This document shows positions 41,674 through 50,371 of a stretch of DNA of 64,000 nucleotides, piece by piece. The translations under genes were made by a program, and so were the position numbers. The stretch lies in contig NZ_BMNH01000002.1 of the NCBI RefSeq assembly GCF_014646355.1, forward strand, positions 124,001 to 188,000, read 5' to 3'. The notes beneath the pieces are model-generated. The model did no database searches. It had not been told where the DNA came from and worked only from the letters and a program-made list of their open reading frames with translations. Every line of letters begins with the position of its first letter. Position 1 is the first letter of the stretch. Source of the DNA: Nonomuraea cavernae (GTDB lineage: Bacteria > Actinomycetota > Actinomycetes > Streptosporangiales > Streptosporangiaceae).

Positions 41674-43386
41674 TTGCGGATCCTGCTTCTGTGCTCGTCG
41701 TTCAACGGCCTGACCCAGCGCGCCTGGCTGGAGCTGCGCCGGGCCGGTCACGATGTCAGCGTGGAGCTGGCGCTGTCGGAGCGGGTGATGCTCGAGGCGG
41801 TCGAGCTGGCCAAGCCGGATCTGGTGATCTGCCCGTTCCTGAAGGAGCGGGTGCCGGGGCGGCTGTGGCGTCACCACCGTACGGTCGTCATCCATCCGGG
41901 GCCGCCGGGTGATCGGGGGCCGTCGTCGCTGGACTGGGCGATCGCCGGCGCGGAGCCCGAGTGGGGGGTGACGGCGTTGCAGGCGGTGGAGGAGATGGAC
42001 GCGGGCCCGATCTGGGGGTGGCGGACGTTCCCGCTGCCGGCCGAGCCGCCGCGCAAGTCGGCGTTGTACAACGGGGCGGTGGCGGACGCGGCGGTGGAGC
42101 TGGTCGTGGAGGTGGCGGCGAAGGCGGCGGATCCGGGGTTCGCGCCGGTGCCGCTGGACTATCGGCGGCCGGAGGTGCGGGGGCGCGCGCGGCCGGCGAT
42201 GCGCCGGGCCGATCGGGAGTTCTCGTGGGCGGAGCCGACGGACGCGGTGGTGCGGCGGGTGCGGGCCGCCGACGGCGCTCCGGGCGGGCGGGCGGAGTTG
42301 TGCGGTCTGCCGGTGCGGGTGTTCGACGTGTACCGGGGTCCGGTGCCGCCGCTGCCGTCCGGGCCGCCGGGATCGGTGGTGGGCAGGGGCGAGGGTGCGG
42401 TGCTGGTGCGTACCGGCGACGGCTCGGTGTGGGTGGGGCAGTTGCGGCTGGACGCGCCGGGAGGTGTGAAGCTGCCGGCTGTCGCGGTGCTGGGTGAGCG
42501 GGTGGCCGGGGTGCCGGAGCGTCCGGGGTGGGGTGAGGTGACCTACGACCGTGGCGGGGATGTCGGGGTGGTGAGTTTCGACTTCCACAACGGGGCGATG
42601 TCGGCGGAGCAGTGCCTGAGGCTGGCGTCGGCGTTGCGGTACGCCGTGGCGCAGGACACGCGGGTGCTGGTGCTGCGCGGTGGTGAGGTGTTCTCCAACG
42701 GGATTCATCTGAACGTGATCCAGGCGGCGCTTCATCCGGAGGTGGAGGCGTGGCGCAACATCAACGCGATCAACCAGGTGTGCCGGGAGGTGATCGCGTG
42801 CACGGGGCAACTGGTGGTGGCGTCGGTGGCCGGCAACGCGGGTGCGGGCGGGGTGATGATGGCGCTGGGCGCGGATCGGGTGGTGGTGCGAAAGCCGGTG
42901 GTGCTGAATCCGCACTACCGGACGATGGGGTTGTACGGGTCGGAGTTCTGGACGTACGTGTTGCCGCGCCGGGTGGGGGCGTCGGTGGCGCGGCGGTTGA
43001 CGGATGAGGCGTTGCCGGTGGGGGCCGTGGAGGCGGTGGAGCTGGGGCTGGCCGACCGGGTGGTGGCGGGGTCGCGGCTGGAGTTCGAGCGGCGGGTGGT
43101 GGAGTACGCCGAGCGGCTGGCGGCCGGCGGCGGCTTCGGGCGGTTGCTGACGGCCAAGCGGGAGGCGCGGGAGGTGGATGAGCGGCGTAAGCCGTTGGAC
43201 GCGTACCGGGTGCAGGAGCTGGCGGAGATGAGCCGGGACATGTTCGATGATCGGAGCGGGTTCCGGGCGGCGCGGGAGGCGTTCGTGGGTAAGCGGGCGG
43301 CGGAGTCGACTCCGGCGCGGTTGGCGGTGCATCGGGAGTTGTCCGGCGCGTCGGGCGCGGATAACCCGATCGCATCTCATATGTGA
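41674..43386 (+). CDS. hypX: HypX-like protein (formyltransferase plus enoyl-CoA hydratase fold)
   Basis: A 570-residue two-domain protein. The N-terminal ~250 residues match the formyl-THF-binding part of HypX, with HPGPPGDRGPSSLDW (74-88). The C-terminal part is a crotonase-like domain with NAGAGGVMMALGADRV and NPHYRTMGLYGSEFWTYVLP. In aerobic [NiFe]-hydrogenase maturation HypX makes CO from formyl-THF through formyl-CoA. No hydrogenase or other hyp genes occur in the window, so a moonlighting or orphan role is possible. I chose the TTG at 41674, behind GGAGGAA; the longer frame from 41620 is less likely. Confidence 0.78.
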   Translation: MRILLLCSSFNGLTQRAWLELRRAGHDVSVELALSERVMLEAVELAKPDLVICPFLKERVPGRLWRHHRTVVIHPGPPGDRGPSSLDWAIAGAEPEWGVTALQAVEEMDAGPIWGWRTFPLPAEPPRKSALYNGAVADAAVELVVEVAAKAADPGFAPVPLDYRRPEVRGRARPAMRRADREFSWAEPTDAVVRRVRAADGAPGGRAELCGLPVRVFDVYRGPVPPLPSGPPGSVVGRGEGAVLVRTGDGSVWVGQLRLDAPGGVKLPAVAVLGERVAGVPERPGWGEVTYDRGGDVGVVSFDFHNGAMSAEQCLRLASALRYAVAQDTRVLVLRGGEVFSNGIHLNVIQAALHPEVEAWRNINAINQVCREVIACTGQLVVASVAGNAGAGGVMMALGADRVVVRKPVVLNPHYRTMGLYGSEFWTYVLPRRVGASVARRLTDEALPVGAVEAVELGLADRVVAGSRLEFERRVVEYAERLAAGGGFGRLLTAKREAREVDERRKPLDAYRVQELAEMSRDMFDDRSGFRAAREAFVGKRAAESTPARLAVHRELSGASGADNPIASHM

Positions 43387-43398
43387 GATATGGTCTCG
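43374..43398. promoter_or_regulatory. Overlapping palindromes before the HTH-MurA gene
   Basis: ATCTCA(tatg)TGAGAT at 43374-43389 overlaps the HypX stop, and GAGATATGGTCTCG at 43385-43398 directly precedes the GTG start. They are good candidate sites for the HTH of the downstream protein. Confidence 0.45.
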
Positions 43399-43402
43399 TC
43401 CT

Positions 43403-44932
43403 GTGACAGACGATTATCTTGTACGGATTGGCCGGTTGATTCGGGACGCGCGTCAGCATCGTGGTTGGACGCAGCTTCAGCTGGCCGACGCGCTGGCGAC
43501 GAGTCAGAGCGCGGTCAACCGGATCGAGCGCGGCAACCAGAACATCAGTCTTGAGATGATCGCGCGCATCGGTGAGGCGCTCGACAGCGAGATCGTGTCG
43601 CTGGGGTACGCGGGGCCGATGCATCTGCGGGTGGTGGGCGGCCGGCGGCTGTCGGGCAGCATCGACGTCAAGACGTCGAAGAACGCGTGCGTGGCGTTGC
43701 TGTGCGCGTCGCTGCTGAACTCGGGGCGGACGATCCTGCGGAAGGTGGCGCGGATCGAGGAGGTCTACCGGATCCTGGAGGTGCTCGCCTCGATCGGGGT
43801 GCGGGCGCGGTGGATCAACGAGGGCAACGATCTGGAGATCGTGCCTCCGGCGCGGCTGGAGCTGGAGGCGATGGACACCGAGGCGGCTCGCCGTACCCGG
43901 AGTGTGATCATGTTCCTCGGTCCGCTGATGCACCGGACCGAGCAGTTCAGGATCCCGTACGCGGGCGGGTGCGATCTGGGCACCCGTACGGTGCAGCCGC
44001 ACATGTCGGCGCTGAGGCCCTTCGGCCTGGACATCACGGCCACGGGCGGCTTCTACCACGCGCGGGTGGATCGCAAGGTGTCGCCGTCGCGGCCGATCGT
44101 GCTGACCGAGCGGGGCGACACGGTGACGGAGAACGCGCTGCTGGCGGCGGCGCGGCACGACGGGGTGACGGTGATCCGCAACGCGTCGTCCAACTACATG
44201 GTGCAGGACCTGTGTTTCTTCCTGGAGCAGCTGGGCGTGCGGGTCGAGGGCATCGGCACGACGACGCTGACGGTGCACGGGGTGGCCTCGATCGAGCGGG
44301 ACGTCGACTACTCCCCTTCCGAGGATCCGGTGGAGGCGATGAGCCTGCTGGCGGCGGCGGTGGTGACGTCGTCGGAGCTGACGATCTGCCGGGTGCCGGT
44401 GGAGTTCCTGGAGATCGAGCTGGCCGTGCTGGAGGAGATGGGCCTCGATCACGATCGGGGGGTGGAGTATCCGGCGGCGAACGGGCGCACCCGGCTGGTG
44501 GATCTGACGGTGCGGCCGTCGAAGCTGGTCTCCCCCATCGACAAGATCCATCCGATGCCGTTCCCGGGGCTGAACATCGACAATGTGCCGTTCTTCGCGG
44601 CGATCGCGGCGGCGGCGCAGGGCTCGACGCTGATCCATGACTGGGTCTACGACAACCGGGCGATCTATCTGACGGAGCTGACGCGGCTGGGCGCGTCGGT
44701 GAAGCTGCTGGATCCGCATCGGGTGCTGGTGGAGGGTCCGACGCGGTGGCGCAGCGCGGAGATGATGTGCCCGCCGGCGTTGCGTCCGGCGGTGGTGGTG
44801 CTGCTGGCGATGATGGCGGCCGAGGGCACGTCGGTGCTGCGCAACGTGTACGTGATCAACCGGGGGTATGAGGATCTGGCCGAGCGGTTGAACGCGCTGG
44901 GGGCTCGGATCGAGACGTTCCGCGACATCTGA
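43403..44932 (+). CDS. Fusion of an XRE-type HTH with a MurA-like enolpyruvyl transferase
   Basis: A 509-residue protein. Residues 1-65 are an HTH (IGRLIRDARQHRGWTQLQLA, SQSAVNRIERGNQN). From about 72 the MurA fold follows, with Lys93 (TSKNACVALL), Cys190 (PYAGGCDLGTR), Asp in GLNIDNVPFF, Arg in DNRAIY and in LRPAVVVLL, so the enolpyruvyl-transfer residues are intact. Such fusions exist in actinomycetes as second MurA genes; the HTH suggests that the enzyme senses its substrate and controls its own promoter (inference). GTG start at 43403, 16 bp after the HypX stop. Confidence 0.82.
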   Translation: MTDDYLVRIGRLIRDARQHRGWTQLQLADALATSQSAVNRIERGNQNISLEMIARIGEALDSEIVSLGYAGPMHLRVVGGRRLSGSIDVKTSKNACVALLCASLLNSGRTILRKVARIEEVYRILEVLASIGVRARWINEGNDLEIVPPARLELEAMDTEAARRTRSVIMFLGPLMHRTEQFRIPYAGGCDLGTRTVQPHMSALRPFGLDITATGGFYHARVDRKVSPSRPIVLTERGDTVTENALLAAARHDGVTVIRNASSNYMVQDLCFFLEQLGVRVEGIGTTTLTVHGVASIERDVDYSPSEDPVEAMSLLAAAVVTSSELTICRVPVEFLEIELAVLEEMGLDHDRGVEYPAANGRTRLVDLTVRPSKLVSPIDKIHPMPFPGLNIDNVPFFAAIAAAAQGSTLIHDWVYDNRAIYLTELTRLGASVKLLDPHRVLVEGPTRWRSAEMMCPPALRPAVVVLLAMMAAEGTSVLRNVYVINRGYEDLAERLNALGARIETFRDI

Positions 44933-45005
44933 TTTTCTGTCGGTGGCGGCCGCTACCGTCTCCTCGTGGATCCTCGGGGTTGGGTTCTCGTGGCGAGGGT
45001 GAGGG

Positions 45006-46085
45006 GTGACGGTGCGGCCTGCGGAGCTCGAACGGGTGACGGTGGCGGAGGCGGCTGACCGCTATGTGGAGTTGGTGCGGGCCAAGTCGCTGACGGGCGC
45101 GTTGTCGCGGTCGACGGCCGAGGTCTACGCGCGTGACGTGGTGACGTTCGTGGCGCTGGCGGGCGCGGAGACGGTGCTCGACGATCTGACGGGCGCCGAC
45201 ATGGACGCGGTGCTGCTGGCGTTCGCCCGCAAGCCGGACGGGCGGCGCTCGGCCGCCCGGGGCGGCGGAGCCACCGGGGGTGCCGGGGGCGGCGGTGCGG
45301 GCGGTGAGGGGCGGGCCGGGGGCGCGTCGCAGTCGCCGTCGTCGCAGGCGCGTTTTCGCCGGTCGGTGTCGGCGTTGTTCAAGCACGCGGTGCTGGCCGG
45401 CTGGGTGCAGGTCGATCCGATGGCGTCGTCGACGGTGACGGCGCGGGAGCGGGGCGGGCTGCGGCCGGAGCGGCGGGCGTTGACGCGCGAGCAGGCGCAG
45501 GGGCTGATCGGCGCGGCGCGGTCGATGAGCGAGGAGCGCGGCGAGGGCCGGCGTGATCAGCGGATGGAGACGCGCGACGCGTTGATCGTGCTGTTGTTGT
45601 CGACGATGGGGCCGCGGGTGTCGGAGCTGGTGCGGGCCAACGTCGAGGATTTCTACACCAATGACGGGGTGCGTTACTGGCGGATCTTCGGCAAGGGGGG
45701 CCGCACGCGTGATGTGCCGCTCCCCCGCGACGTGGCGGCGGCGCTGGACGACTATCTGGCGCGGGGCCGGGCGGCGGTGCCGGACAAGGCGTTGCTGTTG
45801 TCGTGGCGGGGGCGGCGACTGGCGCGGGGCGACGTGCAGGCGGTGATCGACCGGGTGCGGGCTCGGGTGGATCCGGAGCGGCGGCGTTCGGTGACGCCGC
45901 ACGGGTTACGGCATACGACGGCGACGCATCTGCTGGCCGACGCGGTCGACATGGACGCGGTGCGGCGGGTGCTGGGGCACAGCGACCTGTCGACGCTGGG
46001 GCGTTATCGTGACGAGTTGCCGGGTGAGCTGGAGGTGGCGATGCGGGCGCATCCGCTGCTGCGGGAGCCGCGGCCGTCCGAGTGA
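45006..46085 (+). CDS. Tyrosine recombinase, XerC/D-like
   Basis: A 359-residue recombinase with all catalytic positions: Arg in GPRVSEL, Lys in GKGGRTRDVPL, HGLRH, LGHSDL and the Tyr in LGRYRDEL. The N-terminal SAM-like core-binding domain is interrupted at about 78-112 by a Gly/Ala-rich low-complexity stretch. It lies 73 bp after the HTH-MurA gene. No attachment site is evident, so it could be a chromosomal Xer-type enzyme or an integrase of a lost element. Confidence 0.82.
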   Translation: MTVRPAELERVTVAEAADRYVELVRAKSLTGALSRSTAEVYARDVVTFVALAGAETVLDDLTGADMDAVLLAFARKPDGRRSAARGGGATGGAGGGGAGGEGRAGGASQSPSSQARFRRSVSALFKHAVLAGWVQVDPMASSTVTARERGGLRPERRALTREQAQGLIGAARSMSEERGEGRRDQRMETRDALIVLLLSTMGPRVSELVRANVEDFYTNDGVRYWRIFGKGGRTRDVPLPRDVAAALDDYLARGRAAVPDKALLLSWRGRRLARGDVQAVIDRVRARVDPERRRSVTPHGLRHTTATHLLADAVDMDAVRRVLGHSDLSTLGRYRDELPGELEVAMRAHPLLREPRPSE

Positions 46086-46088
46086 CAG

Positions 46089-46132
46089 GTCTCCCCTGGG
46101 CGGTCTCCCCGGGCCGTCTCCCCTGGGCGGTC
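46089..46132. repeat. Short 17-bp direct repeat
   Basis: GTCTCCCCTGGGCGGTC occurs at 46089-46105 and 46116-46132, just after the recombinase stop, with a partial third unit between. Purpose unknown; the intergenic run to 46252 holds nothing else clear. Confidence 0.5.
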
Positions 46133-46252
46133 GTCGCTGGACTGGTCGACGGTGGCCCCCCCCGGGGGCGCTTGTGCCCTGAGCGGGCGGGTGCGCTCGG
46201 GTCAGTATCGGGTTCTTCACCGGTGGCGTGCCGAGCGGGCCGGCGGGTGTGC

Positions 46253-46516
46253 TCAGGTGGGGACGCTGGGGGTGAGCCGGGCGGCGAGGTGGTCGAGGGG
46301 GATGTGGAGGACCTCGGCGAGGGCGGCGATGGTGAAGAAGGCGGGGGTGGCGATGCGGCCGGTCTCGATCTTGCGGAGGGTCTCGGCGGACATGCCGGCG
46401 GCGGCGGCGACCTCGACGATGCTGCGTTCGCCTCGGGCTTGACGCAGGAGCAGGCCGAGGCGTTCGCCGCGCAGGCGTTCCTCGGGTGTCAGCGGAGGCC
46501 GTACCATGTGCCTCAT
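46253..46516 (-). CDS. Small XRE-family regulator
   Basis: An 87-residue HTH protein (RLGLLLRQARGERSIVEVAA, AGMSAETLRKIETGRIATPA) with no effector domain. The start is ATG at 46516 or 46507. Two tandem dyads lie directly upstream (46525-46558), so autoregulation is likely. Confidence 0.8.
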   Translation of the reverse strand: MRHMVRPPLTPEERLRGERLGLLLRQARGERSIVEVAAAAGMSAETLRKIETGRIATPAFFTIAALAEVLHIPLDHLAARLTPSVPT

Positions 46517-46524
46517 TCTACAAC

Positions 46525-46558
46525 CGGGATACAAATACCGTTCGGGATAGGAATACCG
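46525..46558. promoter_or_regulatory. Tandem operators CGGGATAnnAATACCG
   Basis: CGGGATACAAATACCG (46525-46540) and CGGGATAGGAATACCG (46543-46558) are two direct copies, 18 bp centre to centre, each an imperfect palindrome. They overlap the region just upstream of the XRE gene, where its promoter should be. Confidence 0.6.
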
Positions 46559-46670
46559 GTATGCGGGCCGGGTGGGCGGGTGCTCACGCCCGGCAGGCGC
46601 GGCCGGCCCGCAGGCGCGGGCGGCGCCGCGGCATGAGCGTGATGTTCTCGTCCGGGCCGTCAGGGTGCGC

Positions 46671-46928
46671 ATGCGCGGCCCGCTCGGCACCGACGGACGC
46701 TACCCGCAGATGGACACCGGTTCCAGCTTCCTGAGGGCCGTCGCGCTCACCCCGGACAGGCCGCGCATGCGTACCATCCTCACCTACTTCCTGTCCGCCA
46801 ACCCCGCCTCGGCGCACCACACCGACCAGACGGACCTCTTCTCGCGCGGCCCGTGGGTCACCGGGCGGTTCACCGAGGCCGAGATCGCCGCCGACCCGCA
46901 TCTGAGGACCACCACGGTGCGCGGATGA
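46671..46928 (+). CDS. Hypothetical protein, possibly a remnant
   Basis: An 85-residue frame (ATG at 46671, GTG at 46665 also possible) with non-random composition: PRMRTILTYFLSANPASAHH, then GRFTEAEIAADPHLRTT. It reads like a piece of a larger enzyme that I cannot name. It lies between the XRE regulator and the gene-fragment zone. Confidence 0.4.
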   Translation: MRGPLGTDGRYPQMDTGSSFLRAVALTPDRPRMRTILTYFLSANPASAHHTDQTDLFSRGPWVTGRFTEAEIAADPHLRTTTVRG

Positions 46929-46937
46929 GGTCTACGG

Positions 46938-46995
46938 CGTTCCGCGCCCGCGCCCGCGGCGGTGTGCCGGGTGCGGGCGCGGAAACCGCGGAACG
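46938..46995. terminator. Long hairpin between converging genes
   Basis: Outer arms CGTTCCGCG (46938-46946) and CGCGGAACG (46987-46995) with inner arms CCGCGCCCGC and GCGGGCGCGG form one extended stem-loop between the frame ending at 46928 and the converging fragment ending at 47010. Confidence 0.65.
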
Positions 46996-47009
46996 TCACC
47001 TCGGGTGGG

Positions 47010-47516
47010 TCATCTGAAGGCGGCGATGTTGCGGATCGCCCACGCGGCGAACGTGCGGGGCGTGCGGCCGAGGACCTGTTCGACGTCGGGGCTGATCCTC
47101 CGCTCGGCGGGAGTGGGATCGCCGAGGATGTCGAGGGTGGTCTCGACCACGGGCTCGGGCATGAACCGCAGCATCTGCGCGCGGGCCTCGTCGCGGGTCT
47201 GCTCGACGAAGCGGATCGGCTCGCCGAGCGCGTCGCTGATCACCTCGGCTCGTTGCCGGGGCGTGCTGAGGGCCGACCCGGTCAACTCGTAGATCCGCCC
47301 GGCGTGACGGTCCTCGCGCAGGGCGGCCGCGGCTACCTCGCCGATGTCGGCCGGGTCGATGAGCGGCAGTCCGGTATCGCCGAAGGGCGCGGCGGCCGTG
47401 CGCCGCGTGCGGATCGTCTCGGCCCACGCCAAGGCGTTGGAGGCGAAGCCGCCGGGCCGCAGGATCGCCCAGTCCATGCCCGACCGCCGGATGGCGTCCT
47501 CGATGGACAGTCCCAT
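47010..47516 (-). pseudogene. NmrA-like NAD(P)-binding protein, N-terminally truncated
   Basis: The 168 residues present (SGMDWAILRPGGFASNALAW, DPADIGEVAAAALRE, YELTGSALSTPRQRAEVISD) match the C-terminal part of NmrA-type atypical short-chain dehydrogenases. The N-terminal Rossmann segment with its GATGxxG loop (~110 residues) is absent. Its broken 5' end abuts the broken 5' end of the TetR fragment on the other strand. Confidence 0.75.
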
Positions 47517-47559
47517 GCGCCCATGGGAGGGCGACTCCGGCCGGGTTGCGACTCCTTAA

Positions 47560-47907
47560 CGCGACCTCACCGCCCAGTACGGCTGCCCCACCGGAACCCT
47601 GGCCTCGGAGCTCGACAAACGCGCCGACGGTCTCGACCGGACCGTGGCCGAGGTCATGCGGGTCCTGATCGACTGGACCGAGCAACAGTTCCGCTCGATG
47701 GGCCGAAGCGACTCCCGCGACCTCGCGGTCGCCCTGATCGCCGCCTACCAGGGGATCTCGCTGCTCACCAACACCTTCCGCGACCCCGAGCTCATGACCC
47801 GCGAAGGCGACCGGCTGGAACACTGGATCGACTCGCTCGGCCGGCCGCCAGGAGATCCCGACGTCCGGCCGGCCGGCCCGCCACGAACTCGTCGGGCGAG
47901 CCGGTGA
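47560..47907 (+). pseudogene. TetR-family regulator, C-terminal fragment
   Basis: After an in-frame TAA at 47557 the frame reads YGCPTGTLASELDKRADGLD, then a helical ligand-domain tail (FRSMGRSDSRDLAVALIAAY, EHWIDSLGRP), typical of the C-terminal half of TetR proteins. The DNA-binding HTH is missing. Confidence 0.7.
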
Positions 47908-48087
47908 CCAGCACGGCGGTGTCCGTGCCACATCTTTCGGCCCGCCGTTTGTCCTGCAGGGTGCACTCCGGTGAGCGCAAGGGTGAGCAGCCGGTCGGCC
48001 TGGGCCGCGCCGTCGGGTTCCCGCTCAACGGCCAGGCAGACAGTTGCTGCCGGGAGGGGAAGTGGCGGTGCAGCGTGGCCGAGCCGA

Positions 48088-48603
48088 AAGTGGCGGATCG
48101 AACAGCACATCACCCGGCTGAGCCTGCCCGCGACCTTCTTGCGCCCGGTCTCCTTCATGGAGAACTACACCGGCGCCTACCACCTGCACGACGCCACCGT
48201 GGCCACCGCGTTCGCCGCTGACGTACCCCAGCAGGTCATGGCCGTCGACGACGTCGGCGCCTTCGCCGCGTTGGCCTTCGCCCAGCCGGGCGAGTGGATC
48301 GGGCGCGCGGTCGACCTGGCCGGGGACGAACTGACCCCGCGCCAGATCGCCGCGGCCATCTCCGAAGCCGTCGGCCGGCCGCTGCCGTACATCCAGATCC
48401 CGATCGAGGCGATCGCGCAGATCGGCGAGGAGTTCGCCTTCGCCTATACCTGGCTCAACGAACGCGGCTACCGCGCCGGCCTCCCCTTCACCCGCGTGCT
48501 GCACCCCGGCCTGATAGACCTGCGCACCTGGCTGCAGCGGACGGGAGCGGCCCAGATCACCGGTTTCCTGGCCGCCCAGGACACTGCCAAGCAGGACCGA
48601 TGA
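48088..48603 (+). pseudogene. Second NmrA-like fragment, N-terminally truncated
   Basis: About 171 residues (ITRLSLPATFLRPVSFMENY, VDDVGAFAALAFAQPGEWIG, LTPRQIAAAISEAVGRPLPY) match the C-terminal half of NmrA/HSCARG-type proteins. The Rossmann N-terminus is missing; the sequence before it is out of frame and low in meaning. Confidence 0.7.
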
Positions 48604-48609
48604 GCGCGC

Positions 48610-49235
48610 TCGGCCTCCGAGGGCCTCGGCTATCCGGCCCTGTGGTTTCCCGAGACGACCGGCCGCGAGGCGATGACCCAGGCCGCTCTGCCGCTGTCGG
48701 CCACCCGGCAGACGGTCATCGCCACCGGCACCGTCAGCATTTACGCCCGCGACGCGGTCAGCGCCGCTGCTGCGCAGCGCACCCCGCACCGCCCAGAGTC
48801 CTGGCCGCGCTGGGCCCGAAGATGCTCCAGCTCGCCGCCGAACGCGCCTGCGGCGCCCACCCGCTGGGCATGCCGGTCAAGCACACTCACCGGGCCAGAA
48901 GCCTGCTCGGGCCGCAAGCGCTGCTGGCGGTCACCCAGCTCGTTGTCCTGGACTCATCCCGCGCCCGCGCGGCCGAGCTGGCCCGGGCCTACGCGGCCGC
49001 CGCCCTGCCCAACCGGCTCGCGCTGCTGCGCGACCTGGGATTCGACGACGCCACATCCCTCAGCGACCGGCCGGTCGACGCCTTGGTCGCCACCGGCGGG
49101 CCCGAGGACATCGCTCGAAGGGTCGAGCTGCACCTCGACGCCGGTGCGGATCACGTCAGCCTGCATGTGCTGACGGCCACACCAGACGAGCCGCCATTGC
49201 GTCAATGGCACGAGCTTGCCGCACAGTTGCTGTGA
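48610..49235 (+). pseudogene. LLM-class F420-type oxidoreductase, frameshifted and internally deleted
   Basis: From 48610 one frame reads LGYPALWFPETTGREAMTQA and TVIATGTVSIYARDAVS, the N-terminal core of LLM-class oxidoreductases. Near 48790-48830 the reading switches frame to LAALGPKMLQLAAERACGAH and then continues to RRVELHLDAGADHVSLHVL and the stop at 49235. The middle of the TIM barrel is missing. Confidence 0.7.
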
Positions 49236-49260
49236 GCGAGCTCCTGATCAACATCCACGC

Positions 49261-50121
49261 TCACGGCGTCAGAGCGGCGGCCAGAAAGCCGCGCAGCGCG
49301 GCGGTCACCTCGACGGGACGTTCCAGCGGTGGCAGGTGGCCGGTCTCCGGCAGGTCGACGCGGCGCGCACCCGGAATGCCCGCCGCCAGCAGCCCGGACA
49401 CCTCCTGGATGCCCGGCACGTCCGCCAGCCCATTGATCACCAAGGTGGGCGCGGCCACCTCACCCAGCCGGCCGGCCGCCGGCGGGTCGAGCTGCCGCTC
49501 GGCGGCAGGCGGGCCGCTCCACTCGCGGCGGAACACCTCCCGGCACATCTCCACCGCGGCCTCCCACACCTCGTCGGACAGATCGGCCCGGCCCCGGTCG
49601 GGACCGGCCACCTGCCACAACGTGTGAGCCCTGGCGATGGCCAGCGTGTCAGCCGGATCGACCCGGCCCGCGGACCCGTCGCGATAGCGGGCCAGCCGGT
49701 CGGCCGGCACCGCGCCCCGCACCCGTTCGCCCGCCTGGGCCAGCATCTCCGGCGGCCACGAGTGCCCCGACAGGCCGGAACAGATGAGCACCAGCCCCGC
49801 CACCCGCTCCGGCGCCACGAGCGCGGCCTCCAGAGCGTAGGCGCCACCCATCGACGAACCCACCAGCACGGCCCGCCGCACGCCCAGCGCGTCGAGCACC
49901 GCCAGCAGATCCTCGTGATGGCACACCCACTCGCCGGGATCACCCGACTCGCCGTGGCCACGCCAGTCGTAGCGGATCACCCGGTGCCACCGCGACAGCT
50001 CCCGGAACTGGTGCTCCCACATGCGCCGATCGGCCACCCCGGCGTGCGAGAACACCACCGCCACGTCACCGCCCGGCCCCGCCTCGTCGTACCCGATCCC
50101 CAACGTGTCGATCAGCGCCAT
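49261..50121 (-). CDS. Alpha/beta hydrolase
   Basis: A 286-residue protein. Nucleophile elbow GSSMGG with VLVGSSMGGAYALEAAL, GHGES upstream, an Asp in VINGLADVPG and the terminal His in ETGHLPPLERP complete the triad. Family substrates range from esters to lactones. ATG at 50121. Confidence 0.85.
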   Translation of the reverse strand: MALIDTLGIGYDEAGPGGDVAVVFSHAGVADRRMWEHQFRELSRWHRVIRYDWRGHGESGDPGEWVCHHEDLLAVLDALGVRRAVLVGSSMGGAYALEAALVAPERVAGLVLICSGLSGHSWPPEMLAQAGERVRGAVPADRLARYRDGSAGRVDPADTLAIARAHTLWQVAGPDRGRADLSDEVWEAAVEMCREVFRREWSGPPAAERQLDPPAAGRLGEVAAPTLVINGLADVPGIQEVSGLLAAGIPGARRVDLPETGHLPPLERPVEVTAALRGFLAAALTP

Positions 50122-50187
50122 GCGCGCACCGTACCGCCGGGAAGACGGCGGCAGGCGGCCCGTTCGCCACCAGCACACCTCGCTCGT

Positions 50188-50235
50188 CTGGCGGTGTGCG
50201 GCGGCGTGGCGGATGTGGTGGAGCTGGTGCGGTAC
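50188..50235 (+). repeat. 48-bp inverted partial copy of the neighbouring GNAT gene
   Basis: Bases 50188-50235 match the reverse complement of 52071-52118 at 44 of 48 positions by eye. It encodes LAVCGGVADVVELVRY on the + strand, against LAVWGGVADAVELVRY in the GNAT protein. It lies in the otherwise empty interval 50122-50371. Confidence 0.75.
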
Positions 50236-50371
50236 CACCCGCGAGAATGCCGACCGCCGCCCCAGACCCCGCCCGCGACCCCCCCAGACCGGCCACAGCA
50301 CCCGCCCGGCGACCACCCCCGCGCCGGCCGACGCGCCGGCTCCAGGGCGCTCCCGCCGGCCCAGACCCGGC

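Noticed and set aside
45006..46085. Tyrosine recombinase as the integrase of the transfer module
   Set aside because: It is about 17 kb from that module with RecD2, hsp20 and other chromosomal genes between, and no attachment repeats were found.
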